A stretch of DNA of 64,000 bases, taken from NCBI GenBank assembly GCA_030150505.1, contig JASLFS010000068.1:1-64000 (forward strand), in the 5' to 3' direction. The notes below the pieces were generated by a model, which saw only the letters and a list, made by a program, of their open reading frames with translations, had not been told where the DNA came from and searched no databases. This DNA comes from Vitreoscilla sp. GTDB lineage: Bacteria > Pseudomonadota > Gammaproteobacteria > Burkholderiales > Neisseriaceae. Made by a program: the position numbers and the translations under genes. Shown piece after piece: positions 15,497-23,871 of the stretch; position 1 is the first letter of the stretch; every line of letters starts with the position of its first letter.

Positions 15497-15525
15497 GCGC
15501 TTTCTTTTTGGAACTATAACGATAT

Positions 15526-17109
15526 ATGGACATTGATCTGAGTTGGGTGTTAGAGCCCGCTACTTTGGTTGGTTTTGTAACTTTATTAATACTTGAAATT
15601 GTTTTGGGTATTGATAACTTGGTTTTTGTTGCTATTTTAGCAAACAAAGTAGAGCCTAAATTACGTGATAAAGCACGGATTACAGGATTGGCTTTGGCTG
15701 TTGTGATTCGTATTATCATGCTGGGTTTTATGTCTTATATAATTACCTTGACGAAGCCGATTTTTTATATTGGTGATTTTGATATCTCAGGTAAGGATAT
15801 CATTATGCTGGCCGGAGGGTTGTTCCTGCTCTATAAGGCAACGACTGAGCTGCATGAGAGATTAGAAGGGCATGTTAATTATTCTCAGGTTCAAAAAAGC
15901 CGAATCCATGCTTCCTTTTGGGGTGTTGTTGCACAAATTTTAGTTTTAGATGCTGTGTTTTCTATTGATACTGTTATTACAGCGGTTGCAATGGTTGATC
16001 ACATTACAATTGCTGCGGTTGCGGTAATTGTGGCTATGGCTATTATGATTATAGCGAGTAAGCCGTTAACCAGTTTTGTTGATGCGCATCCAACCGTGGT
16101 TATGTTGTGCTTGGGCTTTTTATTGATGATTGGTTTTAGTTTGATTGCTGAAGGCCTTCATTTTCAGATTCCTAAGGGCTATTTATATGCAGCAATTGGT
16201 TTCTCTATTTTAATTGAGACTTTCAATCAGGTGGCACAGCGAAATCGCAAGCAAAATGATTACATTAGTAAATCTTGGCGGACTAGAACAGCTGAAAGTG
16301 TTTTGGGGATGATGGGGATTAGAGAAGCGGTTTTGGCTAAATCTCATCGACAAGATGTGGGTGGTGATAATGATCATTATGAAGAAAATGAAAAAAATAT
16401 GATCGTTAGTGTGCTGACTTTGGCAGAGCGCCCAATTTTAGGGGTAATGACACCAAGACAGGATATTGAGCGTTTGGATATTTCTCAGCCAAAAGAAGAG
16501 CAGTATCAGGCTTTGTTGAACAGTCCTTTTTCAAGATTAGTTGTGGTTGGAAAGGCTGGAATTGATGAGCCTTTGGGTTATATTAGTAAAAAAGATTTGT
16601 TAAGCCAAGCTTTGGCGGAGAAGCAGATTAATATTCAAGGCGTTTTACGCCAACCATTAATTTTGCCAGATAGTTCGACTGTATTGCGTGCGATGGAGCT
16701 ATTTCGTCAGCAAAGTGCAGATTTGTCTTTTGTGGTTGATGAGTTTGGTGCTGTATTGGGCATGGTGACAATGAAGGATTTAATGGAAACCATCGCTGGT
16801 GATTTCCCTGAAGAATATGAAAGAGAAGAAGCGCCAAGTATTGAGGCTCATGAAGATAGAACATTAACGGTTGATGGGACTTTAGAGTATACTGCGCTTG
16901 CCCAACAGGTTCATTTGCCTTCTTTGGAAGAGGATGCGGATTACCATACTGTTGCAGGTTTGATTATGGAAGAATTAGAAGCCATTCCTGAGATAGGGGA
17001 GGGCGTTGAGTTTCATGATTGGTATTTTGAAGTGCTTGAAAAGAATGGCCAACGTATTGAGCGTGTTAAAATTACGCCGCTTTTTGATGAGGAAGATGAG
17101 AAAAGTTAA
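15526..17109 (+). CDS. TerC family membrane protein with CBS pair and CorC/HlyC domain
   Basis: A 527-residue protein of the YoaE/YegH type. Residues about 1-235 are a TerC domain with seven or so membrane helices and membrane acidic motifs such as LEIVLGIDNLVFVAILAN and LDAVFSIDTVITAVAM. About 300-425 contain two CBS repeats (VMTPRQDIERLDI; FVVDEFGAVLGMVTMKDLMETI), and about 435-520 are a transporter-associated CorC/HlyC domain. TerC relatives are implicated in metal (notably manganese) export and in metal loading of exported proteins; the substrate here is not known. The start is ATG at 15526 with GGAA about 11 bases before. Possible control by the upstream leader and terminator is noted separately. 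Confidence 0.9.
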   Translation: MDIDLSWVLEPATLVGFVTLLILEIVLGIDNLVFVAILANKVEPKLRDKARITGLALAVVIRIIMLGFMSYIITLTKPIFYIGDFDISGKDIIMLAGGLFLLYKATTELHERLEGHVNYSQVQKSRIHASFWGVVAQILVLDAVFSIDTVITAVAMVDHITIAAVAVIVAMAIMIIASKPLTSFVDAHPTVVMLCLGFLLMIGFSLIAEGLHFQIPKGYLYAAIGFSILIETFNQVAQRNRKQNDYISKSWRTRTAESVLGMMGIREAVLAKSHRQDVGGDNDHYEENEKNMIVSVLTLAERPILGVMTPRQDIERLDISQPKEEQYQALLNSPFSRLVVVGKAGIDEPLGYISKKDLLSQALAEKQINIQGVLRQPLILPDSSTVLRAMELFRQQSADLSFVVDEFGAVLGMVTMKDLMETIAGDFPEEYEREEAPSIEAHEDRTLTVDGTLEYTALAQQVHLPSLEEDADYHTVAGLIMEELEAIPEIGEGVEFHDWYFEVLEKNGQRIERVKITPLFDEEDEKS

Positions 17110-17112
17110 AAT

Positions 17113-17424
17113 ATGGTTGTTCAGAATAAGCCATGGTTTGTATATGTTCTTCAATGTCAGGGCGGTTCACTTTATATTGGTATAACAACAGACCCTTGTC
17201 GAAGATGGAAGCAGCATATTACTGGCAAGGGTGCTAAATATACTAAAATGCACAAGGCGCTAGAAATGCGCCTTTTTTGGTCCAATTGCACCGAAACTGA
17301 AGCTAGACAAACTGAATATTTATTAAAGCAAATGACTGCCATTAAAAAACGAGAGTTATGGCAGGATTTGTTACCTTTCTTGGTTCGTGATAGTGGTGAA
17401 AGCCTATTGCCACCAAAAGAGTGA
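17113..17424 (+). CDS. GIY-YIG nuclease superfamily protein (YhbQ-like)
   Basis: A 103-residue single GIY-YIG domain, starting three bases after the TerC-like gene. The variant motif is FVYVLQCQGGSLYIGITTD, with the conserved Arg in PCRRWKQH and Glu in the EARQTEYLLKQ helix, so the catalytic set looks complete. Small proteins of this group resemble E. coli YhbQ and may act on DNA damage or recombination intermediates; no specific role is established. No clear ribosome binding site is seen, suggesting translational coupling to the preceding gene. Confidence 0.88.
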   Translation: MVVQNKPWFVYVLQCQGGSLYIGITTDPCRRWKQHITGKGAKYTKMHKALEMRLFWSNCTETEARQTEYLLKQMTAIKKRELWQDLLPFLVRDSGESLLPPKE

Positions 17425-17470
17425 GAGTTGTTCTCTCATTGCACAAACACATAGATTGAGTGAAGTAAAA

Positions 17471-19363
17471 ATGATTATTTATCCGACAGTATATGACGTC
17501 ATTGTTGTTGGCGGTGGACATGCAGGTACAGAAGCAGCATTGGCAGCAGCAAGAATGGGTCGTAAAACGTTACTTTTGACCCATAATATTGAAACATTAG
17601 GGCAGATGTCTTGCAATCCATCTATTGGTGGTATTGGTAAGGGGCATTTGGTTAGAGAAGTGGATGCTTTGGGTGGAGCGATGGCTTTGGCGACAGATAT
17701 GTCAGGCATCCAGTTTCGCCGTTTGAATGCATCTAAAGGGCCTGCTGTGCGGGCAACTAGAGCGCAAGCCGACCGTATTTTATATAAAGCTGCTATCCGT
17801 GAAGTGCTGGAGAATCAAGAAAATTTGGATTTGTTCCAGCAGCAAGTTGATGATGTATTGATTGATGGAGATAGGATTGTTGGCGTTGTGACTGCTATTG
17901 ATTTGGCTTTTCATGCTAAAGCAGTGGTGTTGACGGCTGGAACGTTCTTATCTGGCAAAATTCATGTTGGCTTAGAGAATTATACTGGTGGACGAGCTGG
18001 TGATCCCGCTGCCATTGGTTTAGGCTCACGTTTAAGAGAGCTTCAGTTACCTCTAGGACGCTTGAAAACGGGTACGCCACCAAGAATTGATGGCAGAAGT
18101 ATTGATTTTAGTTGCATGAGCGAGCAGCCTGGCGATACACCTGTTCCTGTTTTTTCTGTACGGGGCTCACAAGCTTTGCATCCAAAGCAAATATCATGCT
18201 GGATTACACATACTAATCTAAATACGCACGATATTATTCGCACTGGTTTTGATCGCAGTCCAATGTTTACTGGGAAAATTGAAGGTGTTGGGCCTCGTTA
18301 TTGTCCATCTATTGAAGATAAGATTAATCGATTTGCTGATAAGGATAGCCATCAAATATTCCTAGAGCCAGAAGGTTTAACAACTAACGAGTTTTATCCG
18401 AATGGTATTTCAACTAGCTTGCCTTTCGATATTCAAATTGCTTTGGTGCGGAGTATCAGAGGTTTGGAAAATGCTCATATTTTGCGTCCTGGATATGCGA
18501 TTGAATATGATTATTTTGATCCAAGAAACTTAAAATCTAGCTTGGAAACCAAAACCATTTCAGGGTTGTTTTTTGCTGGTCAGATTAATGGTACGACAGG
18601 TTATGAGGAAGCTGCTGCTCAAGGATTGTTGGCAGGGGCTAATGCTGCCTTATACGCAACTGATGATGAGCCAGTGAGTTTCTTGCGAGATCAGGCTTAT
18701 TTGGGTGTGATGGTTGATGACTTAATTACCAAGGGTGTTAATGAGCCATATCGTATGTTCACGAGTCGTGCAGAATATCGATTGCAGCTGCGAGAAGATA
18801 ATGCTGATATGCGTTTGACTGAAATTGGACATAAGATTGGTTTGGTTGGTGAGGAGCAATGGCGAGCTTTTGATGAAAAGCGTGAAGCCATTGAAAAAGA
18901 GGTGCAACGATTAAGAGGCGTTTGGTATACGCCGAATCAGTTAAGCATTGAAGAGCAAGAAACTGTTATTGGGCAAAAAATTAGTCGTGAATATAATTTA
19001 CATGATTTATTGCGCCGCCCGAATTTAGATTATGATACGCTCATGAAGTTGCCTCGAGCAAAACCAGATGTTGATTTACCTGAAAATATTATTGATCAGG
19101 TTGAAATTAATGTGAAATATGAAGGTTATATTGAACGACAACATGATGAAATTCAACGTCGACAAGGCTTGGATAATTTGAGGCTGCCTGTAAGCATTGA
19201 TTATGCTAAGGTTAAAGGGTTGTCATCTGAGGTGCAGCAAAAGTTAAATCAGCATCGACCAGAGACAATGGGGCAAGCATCGCGTATTTCTGGTGTCACG
19301 CCAGCAGCGATTGCTTTATTGATGGTTCACTTGAAGCGTGGTTTCGCAGGATTCGAAAAATAA
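17471..19363 (+). CDS. mnmG: tRNA uridine-5-carboxymethylaminomethyl modification enzyme MnmG (GidA)
   Basis: MnmG, with MnmE, adds the cmnm5 group to wobble uridine 34 of tRNAs using FAD and NADH. The chosen ATG at 17471 gives 630 residues, the normal size; an earlier in-frame start at 17387 would overlap the GIY-YIG gene. The FAD-binding motif is VVGGGHAGTEAA at residues 11-22, and SCNPSIGGIGKGHLVREVDALGG, LKTGTPPRI and GQINGTTGYEEAAAQG are family signatures. The stop codon overlaps the rsmG ATG by one base. An uptake-like 12-mer lies inside the gene at 19191. Confidence 0.97.
   Translation: MIIYPTVYDVIVVGGGHAGTEAALAAARMGRKTLLLTHNIETLGQMSCNPSIGGIGKGHLVREVDALGGAMALATDMSGIQFRRLNASKGPAVRATRAQADRILYKAAIREVLENQENLDLFQQQVDDVLIDGDRIVGVVTAIDLAFHAKAVVLTAGTFLSGKIHVGLENYTGGRAGDPAAIGLGSRLRELQLPLGRLKTGTPPRIDGRSIDFSCMSEQPGDTPVPVFSVRGSQALHPKQISCWITHTNLNTHDIIRTGFDRSPMFTGKIEGVGPRYCPSIEDKINRFADKDSHQIFLEPEGLTTNEFYPNGISTSLPFDIQIALVRSIRGLENAHILRPGYAIEYDYFDPRNLKSSLETKTISGLFFAGQINGTTGYEEAAAQGLLAGANAALYATDDEPVSFLRDQAYLGVMVDDLITKGVNEPYRMFTSRAEYRLQLREDNADMRLTEIGHKIGLVGEEQWRAFDEKREAIEKEVQRLRGVWYTPNQLSIEEQETVIGQKISREYNLHDLLRRPNLDYDTLMKLPRAKPDVDLPENIIDQVEINVKYEGYIERQHDEIQRRQGLDNLRLPVSIDYAKVKGLSSEVQQKLNQHRPETMGQASRISGVTPAAIALLMVHLKRGFAGFEK
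19191..19202 (+). repeat. Near-match DNA uptake sequence inside mnmG
   Basis: AGGCTGCCTGTA differs from AGGCTGCCTGAA at one position. A ten-base core GCTGCCTGAA also occurs inside rsmG at 19899-19908. Both are in coding sequence, so they may be chance or decayed copies. Confidence 0.4.
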
Positions 19364-19995
19364 TGAATGATAAACGATTAACACAGTTACAAGATGGCTT
19401 GGCTGTGATGAAACTTAACTTAACTGAAGAGCAACAGCAAAAATTGTTGGGATATTTGGATTTATTGACCAAATGGAACAGCACATATAACTTAACAGCA
19501 TTAAGAAACGAAGAATTAATGCTCAGTCATCATGTGTTGGATAGCTTGACGTTAATGCCATTTTTAGTCAATGCAAAAACCATGATTGATGTAGGTTCTG
19601 GTGGAGGAATGCCAGGAATTCCAACAGCCATTGCTAATCCTGATTTGCAAATTACTTTGCTGGATGCAAATAGTAAAAAAACTACTTTTTTGCAACAAGC
19701 GATTATTGAATTGGGTTTGAATAATGTAAAGGTTGTGACTGGTCGAGTTGAAGCGTTGTTAGATCAAGATTTCGATGTTGTCACGAGTCGTGCATTTGCG
19801 GAGCTAAAAGATTTTGTCGTTTTGACCAAGCAGCTTTTGGGTGAGGGCGGTCAGTGGATTGCCATGAAAGGTGTTTATCCTTACGAAGAAATTACTCAGC
19901 TGCCTGAAGGAGTGGAAGTGGTAAGTGTTGATAAAGTCAGCGTGCCAATGTTAGAGGCAGAACGTCATATGGTGACCATGAAATTAAAGGCATAG
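19363..19995 (+). CDS. rsmG: 16S rRNA (guanine-527-N7)-methyltransferase RsmG (GidB)
   Basis: A 210-residue SAM-dependent methyltransferase for m7G527 of 16S rRNA. The SAM-binding motif is IDVGSGGGMPGIPTAI near residue 72, followed by LLDANSKKTTFLQQ and VTSRAFAELKDF. It is translationally coupled to mnmG by a one-base overlap and is followed four bases later by parA, the classic gidA-gidB-parA-parB order often found near chromosomal origins. Confidence 0.95.
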   Translation: MNDKRLTQLQDGLAVMKLNLTEEQQQKLLGYLDLLTKWNSTYNLTALRNEELMLSHHVLDSLTLMPFLVNAKTMIDVGSGGGMPGIPTAIANPDLQITLLDANSKKTTFLQQAIIELGLNNVKVVTGRVEALLDQDFDVVTSRAFAELKDFVVLTKQLLGEGGQWIAMKGVYPYEEITQLPEGVEVVSVDKVSVPMLEAERHMVTMKLKA

Positions 19996-19998
19996 TCC

Positions 19999-20778
19999 AT
20001 GAGTGCACAAATTATTGCGGTTGCGAATCAAAAAGGTGGTGTCGGTAAAACGACAACAACAGTCAACTTAGCTGCTTCTTTAGCGCATCAAAATAACAAA
20101 GTATTGGTCATTGATTTAGATCCTCAGGGAAATGCCACTACCGGTAGTGGCATTGATAAAGCAAACTTAACCAAAGGTGTTTATCAAGTCTTATTAGGTG
20201 ATAATCCAGTGACCGAGGCTGTGCAGCGTAGTGAAACAGGACATTATGATGTCTTGGCTGCAAATCGATCTTTAGCGGGTGCTGAGGTAGAGTTGGTTCA
20301 GGAAATTGCACGAGAAATGCGATTGAAAAATGCATTGGTGGAAGTACATCAGCAATATGATTATATTTTAATTGACTGCCCACCTACGCTAACATTGTTA
20401 ACTCTCAATGGCCTGGTTGCAGCGAATAGTGTGATTGTTCCCATGGTGTGTGAGTATTATGCATTAGAAGGAATTTCGGATTTGGTTGCGACTTTAAGAA
20501 AAATTCGTCAAGCCATTAATCCACAATTGCACATATTGGGCATCGTGCGCACTTTGTTTGATAACCGCAATAATTTATCACAAGAAGTTTCTAATCAATT
20601 AGAAGCCCATTTTCCTAATGAAGTTTTTCAGACAACAATTCCTCGCAATGTGAGATTAGCAGAGGCGCCAAGTTATGGCATGCCTGCTTTAGCATATGAT
20701 GCTAAAGCAAAAGGAAGTATTGCTTATTTGGAGTTGGCAAAAGAGATGGCTATGCGCATTCAAGGAGAGGGTAAATGA
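19999..20778 (+). CDS. parA: Chromosome partitioning ATPase ParA (Soj)
   Basis: A 259-residue deviant Walker ATPase. The P-loop KGGVGKTTTTVNLAASLA covers residues 11-28 including the signature lysine, Walker A' is VIDLDPQGNATTG, and Walker B lies in YILIDCPPTL. ParA binds DNA nonspecifically in the ATP state and drives movement of ParB-parS complexes. The short N-terminus places it in the chromosomal (Soj) subgroup. It overlaps parB by four bases (ATGA). Confidence 0.96.
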   Translation: MSAQIIAVANQKGGVGKTTTTVNLAASLAHQNNKVLVIDLDPQGNATTGSGIDKANLTKGVYQVLLGDNPVTEAVQRSETGHYDVLAANRSLAGAEVELVQEIAREMRLKNALVEVHQQYDYILIDCPPTLTLLTLNGLVAANSVIVPMVCEYYALEGISDLVATLRKIRQAINPQLHILGIVRTLFDNRNNLSQEVSNQLEAHFPNEVFQTTIPRNVRLAEAPSYGMPALAYDAKAKGSIAYLELAKEMAMRIQGEGK

Positions 20779-21632
20779 GCAAAATGAAGGGATTGGGTCG
20801 AGGTTTAGATTCACTATTGAGTACCAGTATTGCTCAAGAAGGTGGGGATGACCGCTTATTAACATTGCCTATTCAAGATGTGAAGCCTGGGCGCTATCAG
20901 CCCCGTGTACAGATGAATGACGATGCTTTGCAAACGCTTGCTGAGTCAATTCGTATGCAAGGTATTATTCAGCCTTTGGTTGTGCGAGAAGTTGGGCTGT
21001 CGCAATATGAGATTATTGCTGGTGAGCGACGTTGGCGAGCTGCACAGTTAGCAAACTTGACTGAAGTACCTGTTGTCATTCGTTCTATTTCTGATGAGGC
21101 AGCTTTGGCAATTGGTCTTGTTGAAAATATACAGCGAGAAAATTTAAATCCCATTGAAGAAGCGCAAGGATTAAAACGTTTAATCGATGAGTTTTCATTA
21201 ACTCACGATGCCATTGCGAGAATGGTAGGCCGTAGCCGCAGCAGCATTTCGAATAGTTTGCGCTTGTTAAGTCTATCTGAAGTCGTTCAAGACATGTTAA
21301 TTCAAAAACAACTTGAAATGGGGCATGCTCGCGCGTTATTGGCTTTGCCTGTTATTGAGCAGATTGACGTAGCGAAGCAAGCAGTTGTAAATCAATGGTC
21401 GGTTCGTGAAGTTGAGCGTTTTGTTAAAAATCTTTTGGAAAATTTGCAACAACCTGAACAAAAAATAACAAAACGTGACGAGGACGTTGAACGTTTACGT
21501 GAGTGTCTGATACATTCATTAGGTATCAATGTTGACATTAAAAATAATGCAAAAAACAAAGGCAAAGTTATCTTGCATTTTAATAATTTAGATGAATTTG
21601 ATGGTTTATTGGGGAAATTAGGGGTAAAATAA
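20775..21632 (+). CDS. parB: Chromosome partitioning CTPase/DNA-binding protein ParB (Spo0J)
   Basis: A 285-residue ParB. The N-terminal CTP-binding ParB/Srx domain shows IIQPLVVRE and GERRWRAAQLANL, then LVENIQRENLNPIEEAQG, and the central helix-turn-helix is AIARMVGRSRSSISNSLRLL. The C-terminal 50 residues form the dimerisation region. It binds parS centromere sites and spreads as a CTP clamp. I did not see a perfect parS 16-mer within the window. It overlaps parA by four bases, so the two are coexpressed. Confidence 0.95.
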   Translation: MSKMKGLGRGLDSLLSTSIAQEGGDDRLLTLPIQDVKPGRYQPRVQMNDDALQTLAESIRMQGIIQPLVVREVGLSQYEIIAGERRWRAAQLANLTEVPVVIRSISDEAALAIGLVENIQRENLNPIEEAQGLKRLIDEFSLTHDAIARMVGRSRSSISNSLRLLSLSEVVQDMLIQKQLEMGHARALLALPVIEQIDVAKQAVVNQWSVREVERFVKNLLENLQQPEQKITKRDEDVERLRECLIHSLGINVDIKNNAKNKGKVILHFNNLDEFDGLLGKLGVK

Positions 21633-21753
21633 GCCGCTTTAGATTGTATCTGGCACTTTGATGTGCAGGTGCAGCAAAAGATACTACTCGTTGCTGCTGG
21701 TGTTAATTAAATTAGCAGCAATATGCGAACTTTAAGATTTGTTAAGCTATCCC

Positions 21754-21782
21754 TTGACGGCTTGGCTTGTGTTTATTATAGT
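21754..21782 (+). promoter_or_regulatory. Strong sigma70-type promoter of the atp operon
   Basis: TTGACG (21754-21759), exactly 17 bases, TATAGT (21777-21782), in the 195-bp parB-atpI gap. The predicted start would lie about 40 bases before atpI. Confidence 0.75.
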
Positions 21783-21827
21783 TACGGCGCTTTGCGGTCT
21801 CTATTAAACTAGATTGTAAGGGCTTTA

Positions 21828-22187
21828 ATGTTCAAGTTATTAGGCTATCAAATTACAGCATTGATCCTTGTGTTGATCGGTTCGTATTTTGCACAAGGTC
21901 CAGATGTATTGGGTTCTGTGCTATGGGGTGGCTTATGCTACTTACTGCCCAGTCTAGTCGCATCACTTTTTTTGTATTTTACAAATAAAAAAATCCAATA
22001 TATGGCATTAGGCTTTGTATTAGGTGAAAGTTTAAAAATCATTCTGGCTATTTTGATGATAGTTGGGGTGTTATTAGTATATTCGACGCTAAATTGGTTG
22101 TATTTCTTTATTGGTTTTTTAGCGGTCAGTCACGTAATTTTTATTGTTTTTTGGAAATTGAAGAGCTATGGCACAAACGGCAGCTGA
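21828..22187 (+). CDS. atpI: ATP synthase protein I
   Basis: A 119-residue protein with four hydrophobic helices, first in the ATP synthase operon. AtpI assists assembly of the c-ring and is not part of the final enzyme. It is poorly conserved, so the call rests on size, topology and position immediately ahead of atpB, whose reading frame it overlaps by 20 bases. A strong promoter lies 46 bases upstream. Confidence 0.88.
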   Translation: MFKLLGYQITALILVLIGSYFAQGPDVLGSVLWGGLCYLLPSLVASLFLYFTNKKIQYMALGFVLGESLKIILAILMIVGVLLVYSTLNWLYFFIGFLAVSHVIFIVFWKLKSYGTNGS

Positions 22188-23001
22188 GTATGTGACGCAC
22201 CATCTGGTGCAGCTGACTCAAACAGATCAGCCACAAACAAATATTGTGGATTTTTCTTTGTTCAACTTAGATACCATTTTCTTTTCGGCGCTTATGGGTT
22301 TTATCTCATTGTTTTTCTTATGGCGTGTTGCACGAAAAGCATCGGCTGGTATTCCTAGCAGAACACAAGCAGCAGTAGAATTGCTGGTTGAATTCGTGGA
22401 TAACATGTGTAAAGAAATCGTGCATAATGAGAAATCACGTAAATTAGTGGCGCCATTGGGCTTAACCATTTTTGTTTGGGTATTCGCTATGAATGCCCTC
22501 GACTTATTACCAGTGGATTTATTCCCATGGTTGGCAAGCTTAATGGGTATTCATTATTTACGTATCGTACCTACTGCTGATATTAATAACCCAATGGCAA
22601 TGTCAATTGGCGTACTATTAATCTGTTTATTCTACAGTGCAAAAATCAAAGGTTTCAGTGGCTGGATGAAAGAAATGTTCAGCGCACCATTTGGCCCTTG
22701 GTTGGCACCTGTGAATTTTGCAATGAACATTCTAGAATTCTTATCGAAAGCAGTATCACAAGGTATGCGACTATTCGGTAATATGTATGCTGGTGAATTA
22801 GTATTTATGTTGATTGCATTATTAGGCGGTGCATGGGCATCATCTGGTTCTGTTAGCTTGTTAGATCCAGTTCTTGCTGCATTACAAGTAGTAGCAGGTT
22901 CTGCATGGGCAATTTTCCATATTTTGATTATTACCCTACAGGCGTTTATTTTCATGGTCTTGACTTTCGTTTATGTTGGTCAAGCGCATGATTCGCACTA
23001 A
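22168..23001 (+). CDS. atpB: ATP synthase Fo subunit a
   Basis: A 277-residue membrane subunit forming the proton half-channels against the c-ring. The essential arginine is in SQGMRLFGNMYAGELVFM, and the final helices contain HILIITLQAFIFMVLTFVYV. The N-terminal region is longer than in many bacteria but typical for betaproteobacteria. Its start overlaps atpI by 20 bases. A stem-loop with a U-rich tail separates it from atpE. Confidence 0.96.
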   Translation: MAQTAAEYVTHHLVQLTQTDQPQTNIVDFSLFNLDTIFFSALMGFISLFFLWRVARKASAGIPSRTQAAVELLVEFVDNMCKEIVHNEKSRKLVAPLGLTIFVWVFAMNALDLLPVDLFPWLASLMGIHYLRIVPTADINNPMAMSIGVLLICLFYSAKIKGFSGWMKEMFSAPFGPWLAPVNFAMNILEFLSKAVSQGMRLFGNMYAGELVFMLIALLGGAWASSGSVSLLDPVLAALQVVAGSAWAIFHILIITLQAFIFMVLTFVYVGQAHDSH

Positions 23002-23014
23002 AGTTTTGTTTTTC

Positions 23015-23058
23015 CTTGGTCATACAATAGTGTGTGACCAAGTTTAATTTTTGTTTTT
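23015..23058 (+). terminator. Terminator-like stem-loop between atpB and atpE
   Basis: CTTGGTCA (23015-23022) pairs with TGACCAAG (23035-23042) around a 12-base loop, followed by a U-rich stretch ending in seven T. Within an operon this could be a partial terminator, an RNA processing site or a 3'-end stabiliser. Confidence 0.5.
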
Positions 23059-23089
23059 TTACCTTTGTTTTTAAATTTAAGGAGTCCTC

Positions 23090-23332
23090 ATGGAAATCGG
23101 TGGTTTGGTAGCTCTTGCTTGTGGTTTGATCGTTGCTCTAGGTGCACTAGGTGCTTGTTTAGGAATTGCTAATGTTGGTTCTAAATACTTAGAATCTTCT
23201 GCTCGTCAACCAGAATTAATGGGTCCACTACAAGTTAAATTGTTCTTGATCGCAGGTTTGATCGACGCGGCTTTCTTGATCGGCGTTGCGATCGCATTGT
23301 TATTCGCATTCGTTAACCCATTTGCAGGTTAA
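23090..23332 (+). CDS. atpE: ATP synthase Fo subunit c
   Basis: An 80-residue hairpin of two membrane helices. The polar loop RQPEL (39-43) contacts F1, and the ion-binding carboxylate is Asp59 in GLIDAAF, indicating a proton-coupled ring; the Gln/Glu pattern of sodium-type rings is absent. AAGGAGTCCTC gives a strong ribosome binding site, as expected for a subunit needed in about ten copies. Hairpins flank the gene on both sides. Confidence 0.97.
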   Translation: MEIGGLVALACGLIVALGALGACLGIANVGSKYLESSARQPELMGPLQVKLFLIAGLIDAAFLIGVAIALLFAFVNPFAG

Positions 23333-23336
23333 TTTC

Positions 23337-23366
23337 AGATTGTTTTCCGTTAAAACAATCTTTTTT
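23337..23366 (+). terminator. Terminator-like hairpin between atpE and atpF
   Basis: AGATTGTTTT (23337-23346) and AAAACAATCT (23352-23361) form a perfect ten-pair stem around CCGTT, followed by a run of T to 23366. This is a textbook intrinsic terminator shape inside the operon, five bases after the atpE stop codon. Confidence 0.65.
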
Positions 23367-23396
23367 GAATAACTCTGAATCACGAAGGTTAATGCC

Positions 23397-23867
23397 GTGA
23401 ATTTAAATGCAACTCTGATTGTGCAGTTAATCGTATTTGCGATTTTGGTATGGTTTACAATGAAATTTGTATGGCCTCCAATTATCAAAGCGATTGACGA
23501 GCGCGCTGACAAAATCGCCGAAGGCTTAGCAGCGGCTGAGCGTGGTAAAAGCGATTTTGCTCAAGCAGAAAAACGTGTTGCAGAAACTCTAGCTGAAGGT
23601 CGTCAGCAAGTAACTGATATAGTGACTAACGCTGAAAAACGTGCTGCACAAATTGTTGAAGAAGCAAAAGTAACTGCTTCTGATGAAGCTGCACGTATTT
23701 TAGCCCAAGCTAAAGCAGATGTTGAGCAAGAAGCAAATCGTGCTCGCGAAGCTTTACGTGAACAAGTCGCTGCATTGGCTGTGTTGGGTGCTGAGAAAAT
23801 TTTACGTCAAGAAGTGAATGCTTCTAAACACGCTGAAATTCTAAGCAGCTTAAAACAGGAGCTATGA
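23397..23867 (+). CDS. atpF: ATP synthase Fo subunit b
   Basis: A 156-residue peripheral-stalk subunit, with one N-terminal membrane helix (about residues 5-25) and a long Ala/Glu/Lys-rich coiled coil. The start is GTG, giving MNLNAT as in E. coli AtpF, with GAAGG upstream. VWPPIIKAIDER at the membrane exit is a family hallmark. Dimerised b holds F1 static against the rotor. It is followed four bases later by atpH. Confidence 0.95.
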   Translation: MNLNATLIVQLIVFAILVWFTMKFVWPPIIKAIDERADKIAEGLAAAERGKSDFAQAEKRVAETLAEGRQQVTDIVTNAEKRAAQIVEEAKVTASDEAARILAQAKADVEQEANRAREALREQVAALAVLGAEKILRQEVNASKHAEILSSLKQEL

Positions 23868-23871
23868 CCTT

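Noticed and set aside
15294..15525. yybP-ykoY manganese riboswitch before the TerC-like gene
   Set aside because: The conserved GGGGAGTA-type and partner segments of that riboswitch are not visible; a leader ORF with terminator describes the region better.
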